Source: Carya illinoinensis
Taxonomy: Eukaryota > Streptophyta > Magnoliopsida > Fagales > Juglandaceae
Assembly: GCF_018687715.1 (NCBI RefSeq)
Contig: NC_056762.1
Coordinates: 35,638,864 to 35,702,863, forward strand
Length of the DNA: 64,000 nt
Direction: 5' to 3'
Shown: piece by piece, positions 27,666 through 39,928 of the stretch
Layout of the letters: the number at the start of each line of letters is the position of its first letter
Position numbering within the stretch: position 1 is the first letter of the stretch
Notes under the pieces: generated by a model
The model's input: only the letters and a program-made list of their open reading frames with translations
Database searches by the model: none
Told to the model about the DNA's origin: nothing
Made by a program: the position numbers and the translations under genes

Positions 27666-28120
27666 TTTATTTAATTTTAAGGTGAGATTGATTAAAATTT
27701 ATGTTTAAAGTGATGATTCAAATAATTAGAAAGCCATTATTATTTAGAAGAAGAAGAAGGAAAAAAAAAAAAGAGTTTTGTTACATATAAGTAAAGTTGC
27801 GTACTAATTTGCGTGTCAATACTGATTCTTTCATACTTAAAAGTTAAATTAGCACTGTTTTTAATAAAATCTACTTTTTAACCAATCATAATAAATTGAT
27901 ATACAAATTAGTACACAAATATACTTACAACTAGACTTTTTTTAAAAAAATACGAATATAGTTTTAAAAAGTTATAACGAGGCCTGATAATTTCCCAACG
28001 AGATGTGGTATTGGCGCTTTACCCAGATGGCTTATCTTCCAAAGCTATCGTTTCCGAGGATAGCAACCAGAGGCCCGTATCGATTAGACACACAAACGCC
28101 CGAGACGAGAGGGAGAGAGA

Positions 28121-31100
28121 ATGCGAAGCATAATCCTCTCAGATTGTATGTTGGGGGCAAAGTCACTGCCTTCATGTACAAGGCATAGCAGACCTGTCAC
28201 CTGTTGTTGCTTGTTTTCTTCGAGTTCACGCTCTAAGAAGCAGAATTCCAAGCTTTCTCGTCCAAACCCAAGTCTCGTTTTGTCCAGGTAACTATCCTAT
28301 CTGAACCTCCATGCCAATTCTTCTACTGTCTACGTCAAGGAAAAAGCTTTAGAGCATTGTATTGTGATCTTCCGAGAAATTAGAATTCCTCAAGACCTGA
28401 AGAGCAGAACGTTTAAAAATAAAAATAAAAAAATAAACCAAACAAAATGGGAAACAGAGATAGCATTTTATCTTCTGAAAGAAACGGTTAACTTTATCTT
28501 GCAGGTACTCAAGCCGATGGTCTGCAACTACCAGAAGTTCAGATGGCGTCGTAATATTTTCTCATTCCCGAGTTCTTCTTTTTTAAATTCACCATACGTT
28601 GCTTTTCACTTTAGAAAGTTTCGAGAGATTCCTATTTTGTTCTTCTTTTTTGGGTATAATGCAATGTGCAAACAAATTTATTCGCTAAATCGTATAATGA
28701 GAAAAGTATATTTACTTTTTAGTCTTCATTACCGTTTAGACTGGCTAATTGGTGTTATGTGTTGAAGATAATATCAAATCAAAGTGATTTGATAATTATG
28801 AAAATCAAATGAAGATAATATCAAACCAAATTATTGATTTGATATTAACTTCAACAACCCCCTCAAACTCAAGGTAATGTTCCTATAAATAGGGATATAT
28901 GCTTGATTTGATATTATTCAACATTATGTAATAGACTTGCTCGGCCTAGAAATTGCCTAACAAGCACAAAATGAAATGATCTTGTCACTGTGTGGGATTG
29001 CACTTGCTTATCTTTGTGAAGTTTCTCTTAAGTTTCCTTCTTTTTTGGTTCCCCTAGAGCATTGGAGGCTGACTTTGTTTCTTTTAAATGGCTTCTGTTG
29101 GGGAGGAGATAAATACTGGAGACTCCGAGTGAGTCCTTGTCTCTTTGATATATCATATTGGGATTTTAATGCAAAAGCTTAAGCCAATGGGTTCATGCCT
29201 GTTAAAATTATATTAACTACTCATTTTGTTATTACCATTTTTGTGGGATGTAACCAATTTTAACCATTCAAACTCCCATTTGTATGCTCATTTGCACGTA
29301 CACAATTCTGTTTACATGTTCCGGCCTTGTTTTGTCAGGTTTGCATGCATGGATGAGAATTATGAGGCTTGGTTTCTTGTGATGTATGTTGATGAGGAAT
29401 TCTAATTTCTGACGCAGGATTTAAGGCATCTTGATTACAAGACCTACAAAATGAGTACAAAATCAACACCTGTGATGGATGGTTGCAGTGCTTCATCCAA
29501 ATCTCCAGCAAAGGATAATTCAAGAGGGGAATTTGATATAGCTACATATATCCATGCTTCTGATCATTCACTTGGTGATGTTATGAAGTTTCTTCTGATG
29601 CTTGGGTTTCTCACCCTTCAAGGCTCTCAACCAGCAGTTGCTGTTTCAGATGTTGCTAGTGGGTTGCAATCAATCCCCTATTTAGGGGACGTTGGTGATA
29701 TTAGCACAGGTTTTGCTTCAGTTAGGAAAACCTCCCTGTAACTTATACAAATAAGTTTCTCATCATAAATGAAATTGTAGGGTTTTTTTTTTTTTTTGCC
29801 AAAAGGAATTTACAAGTCTATCTGTGTAACTTCACTTAGAATTTTTATGTTTTTCTGCTATGACAAACTTTCGGGCATTATTAGATGTTACCAATGTTTA
29901 TTTACTATATGAGAATGGTGCACCTCCAACTACTAAACCAGTAATGTGTTCTTCTGCAGGCATTCTTGCTTATCTTTTTTTCGGAACTAGGGGACAAGAC
30001 CTTTTTTATTGCGGTAACTTTTGGATATGAGTTCTAGGTCCATAGTTTGTAGTTCTTTTTATGACATATATGCGTGTCTAATTTACTTCTTACCACTCAA
30101 AAATCGTATTGGGCACAGTCTGATCAGTTGTGATAATACCTCTAGAAACATTGTTTTAGTTGACCGGTTGACTAGTCAGGCATTATACACTTACCTATTT
30201 GGTTACGTAGTTCAGATGAGATGAGATGAGATGTTTTGAATAGTAATAAATAAAATATTGTTATAATATAATCTTTTAATATTAATTTTGTATTGGAATT
30301 TGAAAATTTTGAATTGTTTATTATATTTTGTATGGGAATTTGAAAAAGTTGTAATGATTAGATGAGATCAGAGATAATAAGACCAGACAAAAATTTGTAA
30401 TTATTTGTCTTTTCTTTCTCCTTACTGTGTTTTTCTCTAGTTGTACATCAAAGACATATCATTATGCCCCCAACTAATTGAAGGTTTAATGTTCTGTGCA
30501 GGCACTTCTAGCAGCTAGGAACTCTGCTTCTGTTGTCTTTGTTGGGACTTTTGGAGCACTTGCGTATGTTATTCTGTTTACTCATGGATATTTAGATGTC
30601 CTTTGCATTGATGTTTTATTTCTTTTTTCTTATTTTTGCCAATGAGTTCTATCTCAAATGATACTTTCTCCCTCCAAAAGAATGAGGTTGAGGGTGAGGT
30701 AACAGGTTTGGGATCCTCTATGTGCATGTGTAGTTTACCAATTAAAAAAGATACCTTTGTCATCGTGAAGATTTTTCTAACTACCAATGCCTTGTTATTT
30801 TTTAAGTTACCAGAACCTTAGGAGAACTGACCAACACCTTTTAGTAAAGTAAGAAAATTCCCATATGTGAGTGCAAAAAACGCATAGCTTAGAATATGTC
30901 GGCTAAATGATTTCCTTCTAACTTGTAGTAATGCATAGCTGTCCTAATCCATTGAATGAAGCATTGGTTTCTCTTTTCAACAGAAGCATCAGAAAATTTT
31001 TATCTTTGGATTTAGTAATATCTAATCAACTCGTTTCACCATCAGAGAATAGTTATTGTGCATTTTCCCAGTTCTTCAATTTACAGAGATGTCTGTTTAT

Positions 31101-34100
31101 CATGGGCAGGGCAATGACCATCGTATCTGTTATTCTTGGAAGAACTTTTCACTATGTCGACGAGATCTTACCATTCAGGTACTTTCCTTGAAATTTTCAA
31201 GCAATTTAGGAACTTAGGGTGAGAAAGTTACATTTGGGGAGACTGGTAGCTGATAGTGTAATAAATGACATGTTACTAAATGCAGCAGACATGAAGATGT
31301 ATAATTATCCTGAAATAACCATTCTGAACTAGAAATATCTCTTTTGATAATTTGGAAGATCTGAAACGATATATTTATGCTTGATAGAACTCATTGATTT
31401 GTGTCTGGAAATTGCCTGGCCAATATGACCCATCATATCTCAATGAACGTTTTATTTTGGGGTGATGTCCTTCTATGACGTTCTAAGCAGGGCAAAGTAT
31501 ATTTTGCAACCCCAGACTACAACCCTTTTTTTTCAAATTCCACTCCAAACCACCAAAGCTGTGAACTTGCAATCCCAAACTACCACTTTTTGGCAATTTG
31601 CACCATCAGTTTAGACCTGACCATTGTTTTCATAGTTATTAAAAAAAATTGAGTTTAGATCTGACCATCAAGATCATTGAAAAATAGGACCGTGGAACAA
31701 TCTTGAAAATAAGATCATGAGGGTGCAAATTGCCAAAAAGTGGTAGTTTGTGGTTGCAAGTTGATGGTTTTGGTAGTTTGGGGCACAAATTGATGGTTTA
31801 GGGTGCAAATTGAAAAAAAAGGTGTGATAGTTTGGAAGTGCAAAATGAATTTTTTCCTATTTTTCGGAAGAAAATTCTTGGATCTTGGAGGATTTTCTAG
31901 ACTTCATGCCATATAAGTATTATCGGATCTGCAAAGTATGACTTTTTGTTTGAATGATAATCTGAACTTGTTACATGTGGTGCTAATATTGTCTGTTGAT
32001 CCCAGGTTTGGTGAAACTGATTTGCCCATTGATGACATCGCTGCAGTTTTCCTTTTGGTAAACTTTCTTTTTTGTGATCTTTTAATATTTAGCTGGGGAA
32101 AAAAAAAAAGAATATAATACCTCATGTTCATAGTTAAGCATTTTATATCATGATGGAAATGAAACAACCATTAAAACTCTCGAATTCTTTGATGAAGTAA
32201 GTTGTACTAGTGTGCTACTTGCAATTGATATAGGTGTATTTTGGGGTTTCAACCTTGCTAGATGCCACCTCCAGTGATGGTCTAAAAGCAGAAGATGAAC
32301 AGAAGGAGGTAATTTTAAAGAAACAATAATTTTGGATATTTTCATATTATTCTTTTTAAATGTGTTGCAATGCTTTGTGGCATTTATGTTGTGGTAGGAC
32401 TAAATTCTAATGAATGTCATGTTTGCGTTTGAACCAGGCAGAGTTAGCAGTTTCAAAATTTTCAGGAAATGGTGCCGGGATATTATCTTCTCTCAATACT
32501 ATTGTTAGCACTTTCTTCTTGGTTTTTGTTGCTGAATGGGGTGATAAATCATTCTTTTCCACAATAGGTTAGTGGAAAGGCCAAACACCTGTAGTTATCA
32601 AGTTGTACGCCAATATACACAATTTGATGGAATTGTGTTGAACTGGAAATTATCCTTTCTTTCATGCTGCCCATGAGACAATTTTCTTTGCACGGATAGA
32701 TTACCAGATCTAGAATATGCAAATTAAAGATGTTCTTCTTTTGATAGAAACAATAGCGATGACACTTCTGCACCTGTATGACATTTACTTTGTGCCCAAT
32801 GTCAGATGAATTTATAAGCAAGTTTACCATTTATATTGTAATCATTACAAAACATAAATTAGCTCTTGACTAAATTTGTGATCTGTGTTACCACAAAAGA
32901 TAGGAAATGTCTATTGCCATATCTTGGAATTCAGAGAATAAAGAGGATGAATGTCACATGTTATAATCTGAAATTTAAGGTGTAAATTATCATCATAACA
33001 TGTAATGGACTTGGTCAAAATAGGATGAAAAACAAAGTAATCTCTGTCAAACGTGATGTAGTAGTAAAATACAATGCCGTCAGTGTACAATGTATGTGCT
33101 CTTGCAGTTCGATTTTCTTTTCATTTTCTCTCCTTTCTTTCCTATTAAAATTGTCCATGTACGGACTGCCTCACATACCAATCTCACCACTTGAACCGCA
33201 AGGGTTAGAGATTCGTTTTATAGCTATTTAATTTACTGTACTAACTGTACAAGACAAAGGTTCTACTTTTTCTTCCCGATGCATTATTTAATTTATTTTG
33301 TTAAGTGTCTTCTGTACTAACCCAAACTCTTGTCTTATGCAGCACTTGCTGCAGCATCTTCACCTCTTGGAGTCATCGGGGGAGCACTAGCTGGTCACGG
33401 CGTGGCAACTTTGGTAATTTGTTACTCTTTTTTTTGTAAGGAATGCATGCCCCTTGCTTTGGAGCCAAAATATTGACTTAGCACTCAGCTGTAGGCAAAT
33501 TAATTTCAAATAGAGGTTAGCTGTAACTACGCAATCCCAATTCTTTGTATTTGGTAACTTATTACTGAACATCACCTTTGACATAAAAGCTTGTGATCAT
33601 GGGCTCTGAATGGAAGATTTTGCACATCATTTGTCTGGATAATAGACAAATTTAATCATATCCAATTTCTGTCCTTTTCAGAATTAGATAAGCTCTTCCC
33701 CCTTTCTTTTCTGAATTAGATAAGCTCTTCCCCCTTTGGTTTCCACCTGTTAGTACATGCCTGGCCTACTACATTTGAAAACATTTTTCCATGCAGCTTG
33801 CAGTTTTGGGAGGTTCTATACTGGGGACATTTTTGTCAGAGAAGGTAGGTCTTAAAAGCTTTCAACCTTTTATTAGCTGTTAGGAATTCCATCTGATATT
33901 CCATGAGATTTCTCCAAAACTTGAGACTGTTAATCTTCGTAGGAAAGACATCATTAAGAAGTCCTAATGATTTTCAGATAATTCAAAGCAATATGTATCC
34001 AGAATATATTCTGTTGGAAACACATTAAGACCATTTTACAGAATCTAGCCAGATCACTTCTTTATTAGAATATGCCAAACTACCACCATATAAAGAATTC

Positions 34101-34547
34101 AGGAATTGGGATGCTTCTTTTGTTAACAGACGTGTAGTTGAAGAATGTAACTATCAACTTTATATAGCGGCCACGAGCAGCAGCATCGTGTATATATGTA
34201 TGTGCCTTAAAGAGGCGCATATGGTACACCAACATGTTTGTGCATGCGGATAAGTTCTTTCCCATGAGACTTCCCTACTTGCAGCTGCTAACGTACATGA
34301 GGCATTTTCTACACTTCGGACCCCACTGCTTACTTTAATTGAGACTATTTCATCTTAAAAGGGAAACATAATATTTCTTTCAGGAATTACTTGTAGTGTA
34401 CACTAAGGAAATGCTTCTCTTTGCATGCAATAAAGAAAGTTAGGCAACAATCCCAATCTTCTGTTCCTTGTGCAGGCCATTGCATACATTGGAGGGAGTC
34501 TTTTCCTTGTCTTTGCTGCAGTAACATTGATTGAGATAGTGAGTTAG
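28121..34547 (+). CDS. PAM71-HL: GDT1-like protein 2, chloroplast Mn transporter (PAM71-HL/CMT1 type), 12 exons
   Basis: The exons are 28121..28287, 28505..28550, 29418..29720, 29960..30013, 30502..30563, 31110..31178, 32006..32057, 32234..32308, 32438..32567, 33343..33413, 33797..33844 and 34476..34547. They total 1149 bp, 382 residues plus TAG, and every junction keeps frame with GT..AG. Residues 1-70 are Ser/Arg-rich, like a plastid transit peptide. The UPF0016/GDT1 domain has two copies of the E-x-G-D-K-T/S signature, SELGDKTFF (about 180-188) and AEWGDKSFF (about 308-316), each in a hydrophobic segment. Membrane segments continue through GGALAGHGVATLLAVLGG and AYIGGSLFLVFAAVTLIEIV. The wording matches the inner-envelope Mn2+ transporter branch rather than thylakoid PAM71, whose second motif reads WGDRS. 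Exons 3-12 are firm; exons 1-2 rest on frame closure and splice signals alone. Confidence 0.92.
28760..28923. mobile_element. solo LTR in intron 2 of the GDT1-like gene
   Basis: 164 bp running TGTTGAAGATAA to ATTATTCAACA. The ends are TGTTGAA/TTCAACA and are flanked by an exact 5-bp duplication TTATG at 28755-28759 and 28924-28928. It contains cctataaatagggatata (about 28882-28899), a TATA-like element, and an accccctcaaactcaagg stretch (about 28857-28874) of the kind seen in Copia-type LTRs. Confidence 0.82.
30205..30395. mobile_element. MITE, GAGATG family, in GDT1-like intron 4
   Basis: Starts gatgagatgagatgagatgt, has the core attaattttgtattggaatt and ends near gattagatgagatcagag. Confidence 0.65.
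31488..31862. mobile_element. foldback (Mutator-like) MITE in GDT1-like intron 6
   Basis: About 375 bp with arms of 120-130 bp that are inverted repeats of each other. The left arm begins gggcaaagtatattttgcaa and runs through aactaccactttttggcaat. The right arm contains the complement (attgccaaaaagtggtagtt) and ends with gtgcaaaatgaattttttcc. Such long inverted arms with internal unrelated sequence are typical of foldback or MULE-type MITEs. Confidence 0.8.
33681..33737. repeat. 32-bp-period duplication in GDT1-like intron 10
   Basis: gaattagataagctcttccc plus ccttt occurs at 33681 and again at 33713, a short exact tandem duplication. Confidence 0.9.
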
Positions 34548-36790
34548 GAATTAGAATATGTACGTTTCTGTAAACTCCTAGAACATCAATTCCTTCCATG
34601 TCCATCCATGCAAGAAGAAATATCTGTACCAGTGAGATTATTTTAACAGCTTGTAATGTTGAAACAAAGCCTTCATATGATGTGGGTAGTGACACAACAC
34701 CTCATTTACGTAATATAATTTAATTTGTAATATTTAAATTTTAAAATTTATCATTTAAATAAAATTATTATACGTAGATGATATGCGGTGTAAATGCCTT
34801 TTAATAAAATTATTGATATGACATACGAACTTAATGGGAGGTGGCAGGATTTAGCTGACGTGTCAAGCCCTTGACCATGAGTAAAGCCTTTTACCAAGAA
34901 TCAATATGTCCTAAAAAGATGATTGTGATTTGTGGGTGGAGGAAGGCAAATCCCCACACTGCGCTACTGCATGCCTCTACCTTCCAACCTTTTCCATTGG
35001 CCGATCTTTCCACTATGGGCTTTTCTTCGTACAGATCTTACGTGTCCAATGGCTTCACTTCCCTTTTATAATAACCAACGGCAATATATAATTCTTCATT
35101 ATTGAGAGTGAGCTTCAAATGCGACCTTAAATTAGTTGTTTATCATAGTTTTAAGGAACAACTATGATTCCATTAGCATTCGAATATGCCTTCAGAATCT
35201 GAAAATGACAATTTGCTTGATGGTGAAAAATTATAATAGTCTAATTCTTATCATTGTCTTATAATATGGTATTAGATTATTTGAGATTATTTATTATATT
35301 TTATTTATAAATCTATTATCTAATATTACATATTGAGATAATAAAAAATGAGTAATAAATAGATTTTTTTTACTTGGGATTACTTCATAGGATTGTGACA
35401 TTGATCATATAAACTATATCTATCGTGTCAGCAAGGTCTATGACGTGTGATTATTTAATTATTTTTATGGTAAATCGTATTAATAGTGCCATTATCTTGT
35501 TGATGGCGTTAATTTTGATGGGCCGTTTGTCAGGCGAAAGGGCCCGTATGTGCAAAATTGCAATGCCCATAATTATCCTTTATTTATTTATTACATAAGT
35601 CTTACGTATGACGAACACACTGCACAAAAAAGAATATTTGCAGTCGTAATTATACAAACGGCGTGCAATCATTTTGAAAAAAATAAATTAATATGGAACT
35701 CACATAAAAAAAACTAACTTTTTAATCGTAGATCCTACTCTTTTTCAAAGCGATTGCGCGGCGTTTACAATTATACGACTGTATGTAGCATTGCTCCACA
35801 CTGTACACACCGGCCGGTCCGGAAGTGATTTATTTAAAATAATTAAACAATTTAATAGGACAACAATTTGGCAAAAAACTAAAAACAAAAATGACGATAA
35901 AACCAAGGGAAGAGTTTTGAAGTGGAAGGCAAGCCCATGGAAAATCATTTAGAATATATGAAAAATATATAAATAATAGTTTATATTATAAAATTTCAAG
36001 ATTTAAAAAAGATAAATGATGTTTACAATTCTATAGTTAACAAGCTTTGCATACCTTTTTAAAAAAATAGGTAAATTTGAGATTTAAATGAAAAAATTAT
36101 TTTTTGATAATAAATTACAATTTTTTAAAATTGAGTGTGCGAGATTTATATATTGTATAACTGTATCTAATATTACTTTTTATAATAGAATATTTTAAGA
36201 GTATAATATTAGTGTTCTACTTGGATGGTATTGCTCAAGTTTACCCCTCGGTGAAAAAAATTTCGTCCAGCAGTAAAATCTAGATTGATCACTACAGAAG
36301 TAAAGAAGTCAAGCCACAGTGAAAATGATATGCACAGGGGAATCTCGTGTTCGAGCTTATTGACAAACGGAATTAGAAGTATTTTTAGGAGAGGAAATGA
36401 AGAGTTGAAACCTTGTTTGAATTTTCTTCCTAAAAAGGTTGGTGATGGATCTTTAGCAGAAGATCGAGTGACTACCACACGGTCGACAATCACTATTGGA
36501 TGCTTACGTGTTCATATTTTATTGTTGGAAAATGAGGAAAGAAAAAGAGATAAAAGGAGAATCTATTCTTTTTTGACTTTTCAAAATGTTGGGAAATCCG
36601 AGGGGCGCGCTTCATCTCCTCCCGTCACCACTCTTTTCGAATTTTGGTTTTACAAAATCACAAATTCCACACGGATTTTTTTCTATCTCGAAAACGAAAC
36701 AGCTTTCCTTTAGATATTTTATTTATTTTTATTGGTCCAAGTCTAACATTCTTTTCTAATAATCTGATCTAATATTTTTGCTACATAATA
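34548..36790. other. intergenic between GDT1-like gene and LINE
   Basis: The first 200 bases hold the GDT1-like 3' UTR. About 34840-35095 is a promoter-like stretch (see findings) without a following gene. A hairpin MITE is listed separately. A 142-codon open frame at 36285-36713 has no recognisable domain, and part of the opposite strand is also open, so I do not call it a gene. Confidence 0.45.
35635..35795. mobile_element. short foldback MITE
   Basis: The left arm gcagtcgtaattatacaaac...cgtgcaatcattttgaaaaa pairs with the right arm ctttttcaaagcgattgcgc...aattatacgactgtatgtag. The total is about 160 bp, with arms of about 45-50 bp. Confidence 0.7.
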
Positions 36791-37077
36791 TTCTCTATAG
36801 AGGATCATAGGATGAACAGGTTGAATAAGATTTTGCCCGAAATCATATCCCCTATTTAGAGTGGCTTTATTCTAGAAAGGTTAATTCTTGACGTGGCTTA
36901 TAAAACTATGTATTCAATAAATTCAATGATGAAGGGACAAGACAAGTTATATGGTATTGAAGTTAGACATGAACAATGCTTATGATCAGGTGTAGTGAGA
37001 GTTTCTTCGAGCTGGTATGGCTAAGTTGGGGTTTAATTAGGAATGTATTGGCCTAATCACAAGATGCTTAAACTAAG

Positions 37078-37291
37078 TGATACGAATATTGAAGGGGCCA
37101 CGGCATCACGTAGAAAAAGCACAAGAACCAGCAAACCAAACATTAAGTTGGTTGATTACGTTGCTTGATTCTCGAGACTTGATCTTATTATCATTTATTG
37201 TTTTATTTGCTATTGGTATTCTCAATATCGTGAATTGAGAGAGGGTTGGTTTTGCATCGTGAGTAGAGCAATCAGGTGTTCATACCTATCA
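37078..37291. mobile_element. solo LTR (214 bp) nested in LINE
   Basis: The segment begins TGATACGAATATTG and ends CATACCTATCA, flanked by an exact 5-bp duplication CTAAG at 37073-37077 and 37292-37296. Its removal with one CTAAG copy joins the LINE palm region in frame, LITRCLN then a stop then VSYSILLDG. Confidence 0.85.
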
Positions 37292-38039
37292 CTAAGTTTC
37301 ATATTCTATTTTACTTGATGGCTCTCCTCATATTAATTTCAAAGTTTCTAGAGGTTTGAAGTAGGGTGATCCATTATCACTATACCTCTTTATGTTATGT
37401 TATGAAGCATTAAGTGCTTTACTTAATCAGATTGAAGTGTCTAAAGCCATCACTAGGATTCCTATTACTCGAAAACGTAACCATTTGTATTTTGCATATG
37501 ACAACTTATTATTTTGTAGAGCTAACTCATTGGAACAGAGCAACATGATTGGTTTGCTAGATTGTTATGAAAAAGCCTCAAGCCAAAGGCTTAACAAAGA
37601 TAAGACTTCAATTCATTTCAACAGAAACACAAATAGGGAAAGTCAGGGGGATTATTCTGAGTATTGCTAAGGTAAGATCTTCATCCTCATATGAAAAAGT
37701 ACTTGGGATTACTTGCTCTTATTGGTAGATCTTGTTTCAAAGTTTTTTCTTAAATTTTGGATAGAGTTAGAAGCATGGTCAATAGTTGGAAAACCAAGTT
37801 GCTGTCTAAAGCAGGCAAGGAGATGTTATTGAAGGTAGTGATTCAAGCATTGCCCACCTATTGTATGGGTAGGGCTGTTCATGCGGGCCGGATTTGACCC
37901 GGAGTCCGGTTATACTAGATTCCAGTTCCGGTTTTCGGCCTGGGTAAAATCTGGGCCGGAACCCGGATTAATCCGGTCTGGGTACCGGATTTTAAATCTG
38001 AGACCCGGGTTTAAAATCCGATACCCGTTTATAAACTGG

Positions 38040-38230
<191 letters not shown>

Positions 38231-39928
38231 GATGCGAAGTGGGTCTCTCCCTCTCCCAGTTTCCTCTCTCGCGCCGAACCTGTCTCCTACCTCTCTCGCG
38301 CCGAACCCTCTCTCAGTCTCTCCGAAACCATAGTCATCATCCCTCTCTGAGTCTCTCCGAAACTCTAGTTTCTTCATCCCCGTGCCTCATCGTCATCCTC
38401 GTGCCGATATATGTAAGTAGATGCTTCTGTAATGTGTTTGTTTAGCTTAGACTGCCGATAGCATTAGGGTTTATTTTCTTCTCTGTTTTTTTTTTCTTCT
38501 CTGCCGATAGCATTAAGGGATTTTTCTTCTTATATGTTGCCTTTTTTTTTTCCATCTATTTGGCTTTTCTAGAAATAGAGGTACCAGATGTATGGCTTTG
38601 GTACATGTAGTATTATTTATTTTTTGTCTCTGCTCATTTGGGTTTTCTAGAAATAGAGGTACCAAATTTTATATTGGCTTTCCTTGAAAAATGCATCATT
38701 TTCAGTCCCAGTTTATGGTCTCTGTAACATGATTGGAATTTGGATTTGTGACGGTGGCAGAGTAGATATGACATGATCAGTGAGAGCCATGGACTTTTTT
38801 GTAGTGTCATAATTGACTTAGGGCAGCGGTAAATAGAATCTTTCATGCTTGCTAGGACCAATTCATTGGTGGGTACTGTAAAATTGTTAGGGTTTAGTGT
38901 TTGGAAAGATGCAACAAACGGCTTAGGATTTAGGGTTGACATCTCTATAAAAGAAGCCAAATTCAGAAACTGTTCTGGTGCTGTGGACAGCGCCCCAAAA
39001 CGGTGTTTTTGTGGTTGGTTGTCTCTTTTTGCAGGCTCATTTTTGATAGGTTGGAAGGGGAAAGAGAATGATAAGAGTTAGAAGATAGTATTTTAAGCAT
39101 ATAGAGGTAATTATCTTCGGATCTAAGCTCCTTATGTCTCCCTCAACACCAGTCCACTTTACTTTTGCCTAGCCTACAAGTTTCATCTTTGAACCTCTCT
39201 ATTCATTATCAATCATGTCGCACAATCTTTAGTATTTCGTTATAGAATAAACAAAATGAGAAGATACCATAAAAATTTAACTTTCTTCATGGTTGGGAAC
39301 TTCCATCTTTTTCTTCTTTTTGTGATATCCTTAGTGGTAATTGATATTCTTGCCTCTATAAGTTTCTCCTTGCACACTGGGCATCACACCACCCTTGGTT
39401 TGACAGGTTCGGCTTAGATCACATAATCAATTTGTAGTTTCCATCAAGTTGTTCCAGAATTCTAAATGATGGGGCCTGGGAAGTGTATAACATGGCAAAC
39501 TAGCATTTCTTGTGTTTGCTTGTTATTGTTGTGTTTTAATTAGTGCTTTGAGAAGCACAATGGCAACCGATTAGGCTTTGAAGGAACATGTGAACATTGG
39601 GCTTGAAAAACATTTAGCATGCATGCACATGTATATTTGCCTTATGAGCTAAGTTCGTAGGACTTCTTGTTTCTCTGTTTATAGCTATGAGCTAAGTTCT
39701 ATGAATAATTTGTCTTATGATTAATTGGGTACCGTAGCGCTATTAGGTTGTACTGATGTTTCAAGATGCACTAAGATATATGTTCAATTTGGATGTGTGA
39801 CTGATTGATGAACTCCATTATGATTTATGACCTACATGTCATAAATAGTAGTTGTGCTGCTCAATCATCTGAACTTTCTCTTAGAGGAAACCATATGACT
39901 GGAGGCAAAATAAATTCTCTTTCTGCAG

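Larger units (their letters stand above)
26180..28120. other. intergenic with MITEs, upstream of GDT1-like gene
   Basis: About 26180-26600 is unassigned sequence with open frames but no recognisable domain. GAGATG-family MITEs lie at about 27100-27300 and 27450-27665 and a second-family MITE at about 27760-27950. The last 120 bases are the probable 5' leader of the GDT1-like gene. Confidence 0.45.

Noticed and set aside
28364..28765. 133-codon open frame as an alternative exon of the GDT1-like gene
   Set aside because: It does not join either neighbouring exon in frame, and it lacks a donor that would keep the reading into exon 3.
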